Assembly: GCF_029893085.1 (NCBI RefSeq) | Contig: NZ_JARXWI010000004.1 | Location: 1 to 64,000, forward strand | DNA: 64,000 bases | From: Parabacteroides sp. PFB2-10 | GTDB taxonomy: Bacteria > Bacteroidota > Bacteroidia > Bacteroidales > Tannerellaceae | Direction: 5' to 3' | Shown: positions 7,851 through 16,712 of the stretch, piece by piece | Layout of the letters: every line of letters starts with the position of its first letter | How positions within the stretch are numbered: the stretch's first letter is position 1 | Translations under genes and position numbers: made by a program | The notes under the pieces: generated by a model | The model's database searches: none | What the model saw: the letters and a program-made list of their open reading frames with translations, nothing else | Told to the model about the DNA's origin: nothing

Positions 7851-9140
7851 TCAAAGGCTCCAATAAGCCATTTTGGCAATTCGTCCCTGAAAAATACCCT
7901 TTACGTCACCCAAAACGGCCGGTTCGTTGGCTATGTTCAAAAACCAATTTTCGTTTAATGTTAAATATTCCTTATGGGAAACGGCCATAATGATGGCGTC
8001 ATAGCGCCCTTCGGGCTGCTTTTTCAGACTCAGCCCATACTGCTTTTCCACCTCTTCGGGCGACGCATAAGGATCGGTCACATCCACCTCCATACCGTAG
8101 TCCTTTAGTTCGTTTATAATATCGACCACCTTGGAATTGCGGATGTCGGAAACATTCTCCTTAAAGGTTAATCCCATCACCAGGGCACGCGCCCCTAAGA
8201 TGTTTTTCCCTTGGGCAATCATCTTTTTCACGATCTTCTTCCCGATATAACCGCCCATGGAGTCGTTCACAAAACGGCCGGAATTGATCATCTTTGGGTG
8301 GTAATTCAATTCGCGTGCCTTATATACCATATAATAAGGATCGACCCCTACGCAATGGCCGCCCACCAGTCCCGGCGCATAAGGCTGGAAATTCCATTTG
8401 GTTCCGGCCGCCCGCAACACATCATAGGTATTGATGCCCATCCGGTCGAATATGATCGACAATTCGTTCATCAACGCGATGTTCACATCGCGCTGCGTAT
8501 TCTCAATGATTTTGGCTGCTTCGGCCACCTTAATCGATGGGGCGCGATGCAATCCCGCCTCGACAATCAGCCCGTACACCTTTTCCAAGGTATCTAAGGT
8601 CTCTTCATCGGAAGCAGAAACGATCTTGATCGTATTCGAAAGCGTATGCGTCTGATCGCCCGGATTGATCCGTTCCGGCGAATAGCCCACATGGAAATCT
8701 TTCCCGGCTTTCAAGAGAGAGGCTTTTTCCAATAGGGGAATACAGTCTTCTTCTGTACATCCCGGATAAACCGTCGATTCATAGACTACATAGTCTCCTT
8801 TCTTTAATACTCTTCCCACCTGGCTGGTCGCATTCAACAAAGCGGTGAGATCGGGTTGGTTGTGTCGGTCGATGGGAGTCGGAACGGCAATAACATAAAA
8901 AGAAGCCTCAGGCAAATCTTCCGCAAAAGGAGTGAAAAAGATATCTTTTCCTTCGAATTCCTCCGGACTCACTTCGTTGCCCGGATCAATGCCTTGTTGC
9001 AGTTTTTCCAACCGGTCTCTATCGATATCATACCCGATCACCGACAAATGCCTGCCAAAAGCCATGGCAAGCGGCAGCCCCACATAACCCAGGCCGATCA
9101 CTGCCAGCTTTTTTTCTTTTCCGATCAATGCTTTATACAT
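7851..9140 (-). CDS. Nucleotide sugar dehydrogenase (UDP-HexNAc 6-dehydrogenase type)
   Basis: The 429-residue cytoplasmic enzyme has the three-part UDP-glucose/GDP-mannose dehydrogenase fold. It has an N-terminal NAD-binding site (VIGLGYVGLPLAMAFG, about residues 14-29), a central dimer domain with the catalytic cysteine in GLVGGHCVGVDPYY, and a C-terminal UDP-binding domain. The family oxidises C6 of a nucleotide sugar to the uronic acid for surface polysaccharide. The sequence is most like the TviB/WbpA branch acting on UDP-N-acetylhexosamines; exact substrate is uncertain. It starts 17 bases after the nuclease gene and is probably cotranscribed with it. No glycosyltransferases are nearby, so this is not a capsule cluster. 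Confidence 0.88.
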   Translation of the reverse strand: MYKALIGKEKKLAVIGLGYVGLPLAMAFGRHLSVIGYDIDRDRLEKLQQGIDPGNEVSPEEFEGKDIFFTPFAEDLPEASFYVIAVPTPIDRHNQPDLTALLNATSQVGRVLKKGDYVVYESTVYPGCTEEDCIPLLEKASLLKAGKDFHVGYSPERINPGDQTHTLSNTIKIVSASDEETLDTLEKVYGLIVEAGLHRAPSIKVAEAAKIIENTQRDVNIALMNELSIIFDRMGINTYDVLRAAGTKWNFQPYAPGLVGGHCVGVDPYYMVYKARELNYHPKMINSGRFVNDSMGGYIGKKIVKKMIAQGKNILGARALVMGLTFKENVSDIRNSKVVDIINELKDYGMEVDVTDPYASPEEVEKQYGLSLKKQPEGRYDAIIMAVSHKEYLTLNENWFLNIANEPAVLGDVKGIFQGRIAKMAYWSL

Positions 9141-9157
9141 ACGCTTTCTCCTTATGA

Positions 9158-10147
9158 TTAGAACCAGAACGATTCGTCTACCACCGCTTCCATATCTTGT
9201 TGTATCGACTCGGGCAATTGGTAAAAGAAATCGATCCCCGTGACCTTTTCCACCCTGTCGATCGGTATGGCCAACGTCCGGAGGGATGTTTTTCCGTAAT
9301 CTTTGTTCTCTATTAAGAACGCAATTCCGTGGTATTTGTTATGCGAATAATAACAAATCACCTTATAAAACTGCTTCGGCACACCCACCCGGTTCTTCCC
9401 CATCACCCGCATATCTTCCGTGATCACCGGCCCGGTGGCTATCCAAAGCGTACCATGTTGGTTGGCCCAGGCGCGGCATTTGTTTTCCAACGTGTTCCAA
9501 AGCCCCTTGTTCAGTTTGGGGTGCTGGGGGCAGATGTTGCTCAGGTAGAATGTTTCGCGCATCGCCTTGGCCGACCATTTCATATCGCCGGCAGGTGCCA
9601 GGTGACCGCGGTCGAAACCTGTCCGGGTATAATCCTCGTGCAGAGCCGTAGCACCCTTCACCTCGGGATCGGGCACAAAACGCCCGTCACGAGCCGCTTT
9701 GGTACTGACCGCCTCTTCGCGTGTCAGCTCCCAGGCAACCCAATTGGCAATTTTATAATCGTTGTTGTAGGAGAGCGAATAGCCCTCGTGGTGGATAAGC
9801 TGCTCAGGGCGTTTCGCCTGCAAAGCCGCCATCTCGATTCGCACATCTCCACGGCTCACAACCGGTTTCGTTGCCGTTTCTTTTGTTTCACCGGGAAAAG
9901 CAAACGTATTCTCTTTTGGGAAAGAGAAAAATTTTGCCAACTGCCGCTTGGTCTCTGCCGCAGCAGGCTCCTTCGGATAGAGATAATCCAATAGGTATAA
10001 GCCGACGAAAATCCCAACTGTCACCAGCAATACACGCACCACAAACCGTTTCGTGGAAAGCAGAAAGCCATCTCCTTTCGCTTTCCGGTTTGTTTTGGCG
10101 GTCTTCCTTTTCCTGACGGATTTCTTTTTCCCTTTTTTCTGTACCAT
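9158..10147 (-). CDS. Membrane-anchored DNA/RNA non-specific endonuclease
   Basis: The 329-residue protein starts with a very basic tail (about residues 1-32, rich in Lys and Arg), then one membrane anchor (RVLLVTVGIFVGLYLLDYL) and an extracytoplasmic nuclease domain. The nuclease has the beta-beta-alpha metal motif DRGHLAPAGDM with its general-base histidine, and SNICPQHPKLNKGLWNTLEN carrying the metal-binding asparagine. The family (NUC1/EndoG-like) cuts DNA and RNA using magnesium. It would act on the outer face of the inner membrane, perhaps on incoming or environmental DNA. Its promoter box abuts the repeat copy at 10173. Confidence 0.9.
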   Translation of the reverse strand: MVQKKGKKKSVRKRKTAKTNRKAKGDGFLLSTKRFVVRVLLVTVGIFVGLYLLDYLYPKEPAAAETKRQLAKFFSFPKENTFAFPGETKETATKPVVSRGDVRIEMAALQAKRPEQLIHHEGYSLSYNNDYKIANWVAWELTREEAVSTKAARDGRFVPDPEVKGATALHEDYTRTGFDRGHLAPAGDMKWSAKAMRETFYLSNICPQHPKLNKGLWNTLENKCRAWANQHGTLWIATGPVITEDMRVMGKNRVGVPKQFYKVICYYSHNKYHGIAFLIENKDYGKTSLRTLAIPIDRVEKVTGIDFFYQLPESIQQDMEAVVDESFWF

Positions 10148-10166
10148 AGCCTATTTCTTACAGGTT

Positions 10167-10175
10167 ACAAAATTA
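10167..10175 (-). promoter_or_regulatory. Candidate -7 box for the endonuclease gene
   Basis: TAATTTTGT on the minus strand matches TAnnTTTG and is 19 bases before the start at 10147. It lies at the edge of the repeat, so the repeat sits directly upstream of the promoter. Confidence 0.45.
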
Positions 10176-10568
10176 ATAGAAAAAACGAAGAATTGGGAAT
10201 CCTGATTTGGGATAGGTGAGAGTGGTGTAAATAAATGTTAAAACATTCGTTTTCGACGAAATCCCCAATTTACGATTTGTAATTTTGGCGGGACTTTGCG
10301 CGCAAAAAAGCGGGACTTCGGAGACAAACTCCCGGGAGAAACATTTTTTAACGTATGGATTTGTAAGTAAAACAGGCGTTTTGCTTACAATCGCGATTTT
10401 AACATTTGGAGAGAGACCGCCTCTCCCCTGCCCCCTCTCCACAAGAGAGGGGGATAGTTACTGATTTCTTCAAAGAGGAAAGGATTGGAAGATGTTTCAG
10501 GAAAATCCCGAAAGGGATTTAATTCCTAATAACCCCCAGTGAAGAGAGCAGAGCGAACGACTGGGGGT
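10173..10568 (-). repeat. Composite intergenic repeat (module B + module C), copy 2, inverted
   Basis: In the reverse direction this region repeats 96-437: module B at 10504-10568, a GC-rich palindrome near 10420-10452, the module C hairpin (10361-10390, one T-G wobble in the 13-bp stem) and the core at 10324-10352. It is imperfect but alignable along its whole length. An 89-codon reading frame crosses it and resembles the one in copy 1, but is judged a by-product of nucleotide conservation. Confidence 0.85.
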
Positions 10569-10584
10569 AGGCATAAAAGGATCT

Positions 10585-10663
10585 AACATCTCATGAACCC
10601 GAAAAGGGTTCAATTGTTTAATTCAACACCTTTCGGCGTTGGTTTGTTTCTACATTCGCTATC
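10585..10663 (+). repeat. Intergenic repeat module A, copy 2
   Basis: This is almost the same as 6-96, in the same orientation, although the neighbouring B+C composite is inverted. Modules therefore move or flip independently. It contains the TGAACCC/GGGTTCA hairpin. Confidence 0.75.
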
Positions 10664-10728
10664 ACCCCCCCCTCATCCCTACTTGTAACAACCTTCCCTT
10701 TTTTTTAATCTTATCTCCCTATTTTTTG

Positions 10729-10737
10729 TACTTTTGC
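10729..10737 (+). promoter_or_regulatory. Candidate -7 box for the subtilase gene
   Basis: TACTTTTGC matches TAnnTTTGC, 25 bases before the ATG at 10763. T-rich sequence precedes it. Confidence 0.5.
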
Positions 10738-10762
10738 ATATAGGACAAGGTGGACAAATGAA

Positions 10763-12139
10763 ATGAATAAACTGATCGCATTCCTTTTTTTTATATCGAT
10801 TGCCTATTTCCCTCTTTCGGGTGAAGAGAGCTATTGCTTTCGGGTCTACCTGAAAGACAAAGGAGCAACCGGCCATACCCTTGAGAAGCCGGAAGAGTTT
10901 CTCTCTGCCCGGGCTATCGAACGCCGCCTGAAAACGGGGAAAGAGTTGACGGAATCCGATCTGCCGATCTCCGCTTCCTACCTGCATACGTTGGAGCAAA
11001 CGGGAGTCGCACTGATAACTAAAAGCAAATGGCTATCCACCGTAGTAGTTTCCTCCCCTGACAGCCTGATAGCCGGACGCCTGCGGGAGTATTCCTTTGT
11101 CGATGATGTGAAATTGGTGTGGAAAGGAAATCTCGCTCCGAAGAAGGAGGATAATAGTGAAGAAATAGATACGACCCGGTTTTCACCTTCCGACACCCCT
11201 TTGTCCGATCATTACGGATATGCACAGAAGCAGATAGAAATGCTCCACGGCGACCACCTGCACGAAGCGGGATATACCGGATCGGGCATACATATAGCGG
11301 TGATAGATGCCGGATTTACGCATGTGGATCGCATCAGTGCTTTCGATTCTTTGCGGATCGGAGGAACCTATAACTTCGTTGCACCCGGACAAAGTGTTTT
11401 CCAAGGCGATGATCACGGCACCCGGGTATTGTCGTGCCTGGCTGCCAACCAACCGGGTATCATGGTCGGAACGGCGCCGCATGCCACCTACTGGTTGCTT
11501 CGCAGCGAAGATAGCTCGACGGAGTTTCCCATTGAAGAGGATTATTGGGCGGCCGCGGTGGAATATGCCGACAGCATAGGGATCGACCTGATCACCTCAT
11601 CCCTCGGTTACTTCTCGTTCGATGCGGAGGAGATGAGCTACACCCAGGAATTATTGGACGGGAAAACAGCCTTTATAAGCAAAGCTGCGGCTATGGCTGC
11701 CGAAAAGGGGATGTTGGTGGTCTGCAGTGCCGGCAACGAAGGCGGCAATCATTGGGAAAAGATCACCTTCCCCTCCGATGCGGCCGATATCCTGACGGTC
11801 GGATCCATCACCCAGAAAAAAGAAAAAAGCAGCTTCAGCTCCACGGGCTTTACGGCCGACTACCGCATCAAACCGGATGTGACGGCACTGGGAACAGGCT
11901 GTTGTGTGATCGACGAACAAGGTCAAATCCGCTATGCCAACGGCACCTCCTACTCCACGCCTGTCGTGGCAGGGCTGGCTGCCTGTCTGTGGCAGGCTAT
12001 CCCTGAATTGACTCCCGTCCGACTGATTGCCCTGTTGCAAACAACAGCCAGTCAATACAAACGACCGGACGCAGAGAAGGGATACGGCATACCCGACCTC
12101 AACAAGGCGCATAAGAAAGGAAAAAACGATGACTACTGA
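10763..12139 (+). CDS. Secreted S8 (subtilisin-like) serine peptidase
   Basis: The 458-residue protein has a signal peptide (about 1-20), a prodomain-like region to about residue 165, and an S8 catalytic domain. The triad is visible: Asp182 in IAVIDAGF, His218 in DDHGTRVLS and Ser396 in NGTSYSTPVVAG, plus the oxyanion-hole region VVCSAGNEGG. It is exported and degrades protein in the periplasm or outside. No C-terminal sorting domain is seen. Its stop overlaps the xseA start by 11 bases, an unusual coupling to a DNA-repair gene that may only reflect compact packing. Confidence 0.9.
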   Translation: MNKLIAFLFFISIAYFPLSGEESYCFRVYLKDKGATGHTLEKPEEFLSARAIERRLKTGKELTESDLPISASYLHTLEQTGVALITKSKWLSTVVVSSPDSLIAGRLREYSFVDDVKLVWKGNLAPKKEDNSEEIDTTRFSPSDTPLSDHYGYAQKQIEMLHGDHLHEAGYTGSGIHIAVIDAGFTHVDRISAFDSLRIGGTYNFVAPGQSVFQGDDHGTRVLSCLAANQPGIMVGTAPHATYWLLRSEDSSTEFPIEEDYWAAAVEYADSIGIDLITSSLGYFSFDAEEMSYTQELLDGKTAFISKAAAMAAEKGMLVVCSAGNEGGNHWEKITFPSDAADILTVGSITQKKEKSSFSSTGFTADYRIKPDVTALGTGCCVIDEQGQIRYANGTSYSTPVVAGLAACLWQAIPELTPVRLIALLQTTASQYKRPDAEKGYGIPDLNKAHKKGKNDDY

Positions 12140-13478
12140 TATTTTTCAAACACAGGAACAGCCCCAGGCAATCTCGCTCTCGGCGCTCAACCTGCAGGTG
12201 AAAGGGGCAATCCAACAGGCTTTCCCCGACGGTTGCTGGCTACAGGCGGAGACGAGCGATGTGCGTGCCAATGCGACATCCGGCCACTGCTACCTGGAAT
12301 TTATCGAGAAAGACCCGACGACCGGGCAACTGTTAGCCAAAGCACGGGCGACAATCTGGGCAAAGACCTACCGGATGCTTAAACCCTACTTCGAGCAAGA
12401 GACGGGGCAACGGTTCACATCAGGCATCAAGGTGATGGTCAAAGTATTGGTCGACTACCACGAGGTGTATGGATTCAACCTGACCATTGTCGATATCGAC
12501 CCGACCTATACCCTGGGGGATATGATGCGCAAGCGCCTGGAGATTATCCGCCAACTGCAGGAAGAGGGGGTGTTTACATTGAATAAGGAGTTGGAATTCC
12601 CGACATTACCCCAGCGCATTGCCGTGATCACCTCGCCGACAGCCGCCGGATATGAAGATTTCATCAACCAATTGACTCATCATACGGCGGGCTACTGTTT
12701 CTATACCCGCCTTTTCCCGGCTGTTATGCAGGGAGAGAAGACCGAAGCATCGGTCGTGGCGGCATTAGATGCTGTCTATGAATACTATGAATTGTTCGAC
12801 GTCGTAGTGATCATTCGCGGTGGAGGAGCCACCTCCGAATTGGCCAGTTTTGATAGTTACCTGTTGGCGGCCCATTGCGCCCAGTTCCCGATACCGGTTC
12901 TGACGGGCATCGGACATGAACGCGACGATACGATAGTCGATATGGTAGCTCACCGGCGGCTGAAAACACCAACAGCCGTAGCGGAGTTTCTGATCGGACA
13001 GATGGACAAGGTGGCGCAAGAGATGAACGCTCTTTGCGAACGCCTGCGCCTGCAGGCAACCACCCACCTTCAGGAACAAAAGAATTATCTTCAGCTCATG
13101 GCAACCAGGCTCCCGGCTTTGGTCACCGGACGGCTGGAACGAAACCGGAATCTGTTGCAAGGTATGACGGGGCGTTTGCCGCATCTGGCATCGACCCTAT
13201 TGACACGCCACGACTCCCTGTTGAGGAATCTCACGGGAAGGCTGCAAAACAGCCTGGTTCATTTCGGGAACGAAAAAAGGCGCCACCTGGAACTGACCGA
13301 GCAATTCCTGAAAATGGCATCTCCGGACTATATTCTGCAACGCGGATATAGTCTGACTTTGAAAGAGGGGAAAATCATAAAAAAAGCCGGAGAGATAGGC
13401 CCGGGCGACAGGCTAACCACCCGTTTCACGGATGGGGAGGTTGAATCGACGGTGAATGAGATAGTAAAAAACAAATAA
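12129..13478 (+). CDS. xseA: Exodeoxyribonuclease VII large subunit
   Basis: The 449-residue protein has an N-terminal OB-fold tRNA_anti-like domain (about 10-110) and an exonuclease VII large-subunit domain containing RIAVITSPTAAGYEDF, VVIIRGGGATSELASFD and PVLTGIGHERDDTIVD. With XseB it degrades single-stranded DNA to short oligonucleotides in the cytoplasm. The C-terminal half is a long helical region, as usual. The ATG at 12129 (MTTDIFQTQ) is chosen over an upstream in-frame ATG at 12027, which would add 34 residues with no family match. It leads a run xseA-xseB-ispD-recG. Confidence 0.95.
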   Translation: MTTDIFQTQEQPQAISLSALNLQVKGAIQQAFPDGCWLQAETSDVRANATSGHCYLEFIEKDPTTGQLLAKARATIWAKTYRMLKPYFEQETGQRFTSGIKVMVKVLVDYHEVYGFNLTIVDIDPTYTLGDMMRKRLEIIRQLQEEGVFTLNKELEFPTLPQRIAVITSPTAAGYEDFINQLTHHTAGYCFYTRLFPAVMQGEKTEASVVAALDAVYEYYELFDVVVIIRGGGATSELASFDSYLLAAHCAQFPIPVLTGIGHERDDTIVDMVAHRRLKTPTAVAEFLIGQMDKVAQEMNALCERLRLQATTHLQEQKNYLQLMATRLPALVTGRLERNRNLLQGMTGRLPHLASTLLTRHDSLLRNLTGRLQNSLVHFGNEKRRHLELTEQFLKMASPDYILQRGYSLTLKEGKIIKKAGEIGPGDRLTTRFTDGEVESTVNEIVKNK

Positions 13479-13489
13479 ATCATACCCAT

Positions 13490-13687
13490 ATGGCCGGAAA
13501 AGGAGAATCGTATAACGAAGCTATCGAAAAACTTCGTAAAATTGTAGCAGACATCGAAAACAACGAACTCGATGTGGATGTTTTATCGGAAAAGGTCAAA
13601 GAGGCAACACGCCTGATAAAGCTCTGCAAAGATAAGCTGTTTAAAGCCGATGAAGAAGTAAAGAAAATATTAGAAGAACTGGAATAA
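13490..13687 (+). CDS. xseB: Exodeoxyribonuclease VII small subunit
   Basis: The 65-residue helical protein has the family pattern SYNEAIEKLRKIVADIENNE and TRLIKLCKDKLFKADEEV. Several copies bind each XseA subunit to form exonuclease VII. It starts 11 bases after xseA, and its stop overlaps the ispD start by one base (TAATG), so the genes are coupled. Confidence 0.93.
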   Translation: MAGKGESYNEAIEKLRKIVADIENNELDVDVLSEKVKEATRLIKLCKDKLFKADEEVKKILEELE

Positions 13688-14388
13688 TGGAACGTTTTAT
13701 CATCATCGTAGCAGGAGGAAAAGGACTGCGCATGGGAGCCGATCTGCCGAAACAATTCATCCCCTTGGATGGCAAACCGTTGTTGATGCACACCCTGGAA
13801 GCATTCAACAAATGGGATGAGTCGGCTGAGATTATTCTGGCCTTGCCGGAAGAACATCAGGACTACTGGCGTATGCTCTGCAAAGAGATCGGAACAACCA
13901 TCACCCATGTGATCGTCAACGGAGGGGAAACCCGCTTTCACTCTGTTAAAAACGGATTGAAATACATCGCTGAGGAATTGGGATTCTCGCCGGAGCGGAA
14001 GAAAAAGGCATTGATTGCCATACACGACGGGGTGCGTCCTTTCCCATCATCGGACGTGATCGATAACTGTTTCAATAGCGCCGAGAAGGAAGGAAATGCC
14101 ATTCCGGTTATCCCGATTGTCGATTCCATTCGCCAGGTGACCGAAGAAGGGAATTTTCCAATGGATCGCGCCGACTTCTATGCTGTGCAAACACCACAAG
14201 TATTTCAAAGCGACCTCATCATAGAAGCCTATCGCCAGGACTACTCGCCGAGGTTCACCGACGACGCCTCGGTAGCGGAAGCCATGGGTGCTGCTATCCA
14301 CCTGGTGCCGGGCAACCGGGAAAACATAAAGATCACTACGCCTTTTGATTTATTAATTGCCAAAGCAATTTGCCCGTATTGCCATTAA
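13687..14388 (+). CDS. ispD: 2-C-methyl-D-erythritol 4-phosphate cytidylyltransferase
   Basis: The 233-residue enzyme joins CTP and methylerythritol 4-phosphate in the non-mevalonate isoprenoid pathway. The nucleotide-binding start IIVAGGKGLRMGADLPKQF, the IHDGVRPF motif and the C-terminal TDDASVAEAMG and ENIKITTPFDL are all family signatures. Length is normal. It overlaps xseB by one base and is followed 13 bases later by recG, so it is part of a tight operon of unrelated core functions. Confidence 0.95.
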   Translation: MERFIIIVAGGKGLRMGADLPKQFIPLDGKPLLMHTLEAFNKWDESAEIILALPEEHQDYWRMLCKEIGTTITHVIVNGGETRFHSVKNGLKYIAEELGFSPERKKKALIAIHDGVRPFPSSDVIDNCFNSAEKEGNAIPVIPIVDSIRQVTEEGNFPMDRADFYAVQTPQVFQSDLIIEAYRQDYSPRFTDDASVAEAMGAAIHLVPGNRENIKITTPFDLLIAKAICPYCH

Positions 14389-14401
14389 AAAGGGAGCAAC
14401 T

Positions 14402-16498
14402 ATGCTTGATCTCGACAAACGATCGATCACATACCTGCCCGGAGTAGGCCCGCGTAAGGCTGAAATTCTGCAAAAGGAACTCAACGTGGTTTCTTTTCAG
14501 GATATGCTTTACTATTTCCCTTATAAATATATCGACCGGAGCCGTTTCTATACCGTCGCGGAGATTACGGGAGATATGCCTTATATTCAACTGAAGGGGC
14601 GGATTCTCTACTTCGATGTGACGGGTGAAGGACGGGGCAAGCGATTGATCGCCCGCTTCACCGACGGGACAGGCAATATCGATCTCGTCTGGTTTAAGGG
14701 ATTGAGTTTCATTCTGGAAAAATATAAAGCCAATACCGAATACATCGTTTTCGGAAAACCCAACGAGTTTGGGCAGATCATCAACATACCTCACCCCGAT
14801 ATCGATCCGCTGGATCATGCCGAACAGGTGGCAAACGGCCTGACTCCTTTCTATAATACATCGGAAAAGATGAAGAAGTCTTTTCTCAACTCACGCGCGA
14901 TACAGAACCTGCAATATGCCCTACTCAGCACCATCAAATGGGAGGTGCCTGAAACATTGCCGGCATGGCTTTTGCAAAAAATAAAGATGATGCCGCTCTC
15001 GGAGGCGATCCGGAACATCCATTTCCCCGAATCGGTTGAAAAACTCAAAGCAGCCGAATTGCGCCTGAAGTTCGATGAGTTGTTTTATATTCAGTTGAAG
15101 ATCCTTCATTCAGCCGAACTGCGGAAGATGAAACTGAAAGGGATTGTTTTTTCGAAGGTGGGCGATTACTTTAATGCCTTCTATGCGAATCACCTGCCTT
15201 TCGAACTGACCGGCGCCCAGAAACGCGTCATCAAAGAGATGCGTGCCGATATGGGAAGCGGACGACAAATGAACCGCCTGTTGCAAGGCGATGTGGGTAG
15301 CGGAAAAACGCTGGTAGGGCTGTTGGCGATGTTGCTGGCACTCGACAATGGCTATCAGGCCTGCATGATGGCGCCGACCGAGATATTGGCCAATCAACAT
15401 TATACGACCGTAAAAGAATTCCTCCGAGAGATGGACATAGAGGTAGCCCTATTGACAGGATCGACCTCCAAAAAGGAACGCACTCGTATCCTACCCGCCA
15501 TAGCCGCCGGCGAGATCCGGATTGTGATCGGCACCCATGCATTGATCGAAGAGACGGTGCAGTTTGCTTCGCTTGGGCTGGCGATTATCGATGAGCAGCA
15601 TCGCTTCGGGGTTGCCCAACGCTCGCGCCTCTGGTCGAAAAGCATCGATGTGCCACATATCTTAGTGATGACGGCAACGCCTATCCCACGCACGCTGGCG
15701 ATGACGCTCTATGGCGACCTGGATGTGTCGGTGATCGACGAACTGCCTCCGGGACGAAAACCGATCCGCACGCTCCACCGTTACGACAATAAGAAGGCGG
15801 AACTGTTCGACTTCCTGCGCAAAGAGATTGGATTGGGGCGCCAGGTGTATGTCGTTTACCCGCTGATCGAAGGAAGCGAAAAGACCGATTATAAAAACTT
15901 AGAAGAGAACTTCGAACTATTTAAAGAGATATTCTCCGATCTGAAAGTCTGCATGGTACACGGACGCATGAAGGCGAAGGAGAAAGAGGCACAGATGCAA
16001 CTATTTGTTTCCGGCGAGGCACAGATATTGATGGCCACCACCGTGATCGAAGTGGGCGTGAATGTGCCGAATGCCTCCGTGATGGTAATTGAAAGCGCCG
16101 AACGCTTCGGACTCTCCCAACTGCACCAGCTTCGGGGACGGGTAGGCCGGGGAGCGGAACAATCCTATTGCATTCTGGTCAGCTCCTACAAACTGAGCGA
16201 TGATTCCCGTAAACGCTTGGAAATAATGGTCAATAGCAATGATGGATTCGAGATAGCCGAAGCCGATCTGCGCCTGCGCGGACATGGCGACCTGGAGGGT
16301 ACCCGTCAGAGTGGCGAAGGCATCGATCTGAAAATTGCCAACCTCGGAACCGATGGACAGATACTGCAATATGCCCGCGATATCGCACAGGAGATATTGA
16401 ACGAAGACCCCGATTTGTTGGCCGAAACCAACCGATTATTGAACAAAACCCTTAAAAAGCATTTCAATAAAAAGACCAATTGGGGAATGATTAGTTAA
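14402..16498 (+). CDS. recG: ATP-dependent DNA helicase RecG
   Basis: The 698-residue protein has the RecG wedge/OB domain at the N-terminus (ITYLPGVGPRKAEIL, about residues 9-23) and two helicase lobes with Walker A LLQGDVGSGKTLVG, the DEQH box IIDEQHRFGV, the TATPIPRT motif and the QLRGRVGRG arginine-finger region. It remodels stalled forks and Holliday junctions. The ATG at 14402, preceded by GGGAG, is taken as start; an in-frame ATG at 14357 would lie inside ispD and add residues with no match. The A/T-rich 16499-16712 beyond it contains no recognised feature. Confidence 0.95.
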   Translation: MLDLDKRSITYLPGVGPRKAEILQKELNVVSFQDMLYYFPYKYIDRSRFYTVAEITGDMPYIQLKGRILYFDVTGEGRGKRLIARFTDGTGNIDLVWFKGLSFILEKYKANTEYIVFGKPNEFGQIINIPHPDIDPLDHAEQVANGLTPFYNTSEKMKKSFLNSRAIQNLQYALLSTIKWEVPETLPAWLLQKIKMMPLSEAIRNIHFPESVEKLKAAELRLKFDELFYIQLKILHSAELRKMKLKGIVFSKVGDYFNAFYANHLPFELTGAQKRVIKEMRADMGSGRQMNRLLQGDVGSGKTLVGLLAMLLALDNGYQACMMAPTEILANQHYTTVKEFLREMDIEVALLTGSTSKKERTRILPAIAAGEIRIVIGTHALIEETVQFASLGLAIIDEQHRFGVAQRSRLWSKSIDVPHILVMTATPIPRTLAMTLYGDLDVSVIDELPPGRKPIRTLHRYDNKKAELFDFLRKEIGLGRQVYVVYPLIEGSEKTDYKNLEENFELFKEIFSDLKVCMVHGRMKAKEKEAQMQLFVSGEAQILMATTVIEVGVNVPNASVMVIESAERFGLSQLHQLRGRVGRGAEQSYCILVSSYKLSDDSRKRLEIMVNSNDGFEIAEADLRLRGHGDLEGTRQSGEGIDLKIANLGTDGQILQYARDIAQEILNEDPDLLAETNRLLNKTLKKHFNKKTNWGMIS

Positions 16499-16712
16499 TA
16501 TGTTATAAAACATACGCTTTTCTATCTGACTGAAAATCAAACTATTTATTTTCTAACACTTTCTTCCTTTCGGAAAAATTACAATTTATTCACAGACAAT
16601 CGCTTGGCATACTTCTTCAAATTAGCGTACTTTGTGCATCAATTAAACCGATCTATTACTATTCAGCGTCGAAAAAGATCGATTTTTAGGGAAAAGTATT
16701 TCAAATTATAAG

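Noticed and set aside
7851-10147. Capsule or surface polysaccharide cluster
   Set aside because: Only one nucleotide-sugar dehydrogenase is present; no glycosyltransferase, flippase or polymerase genes are nearby.
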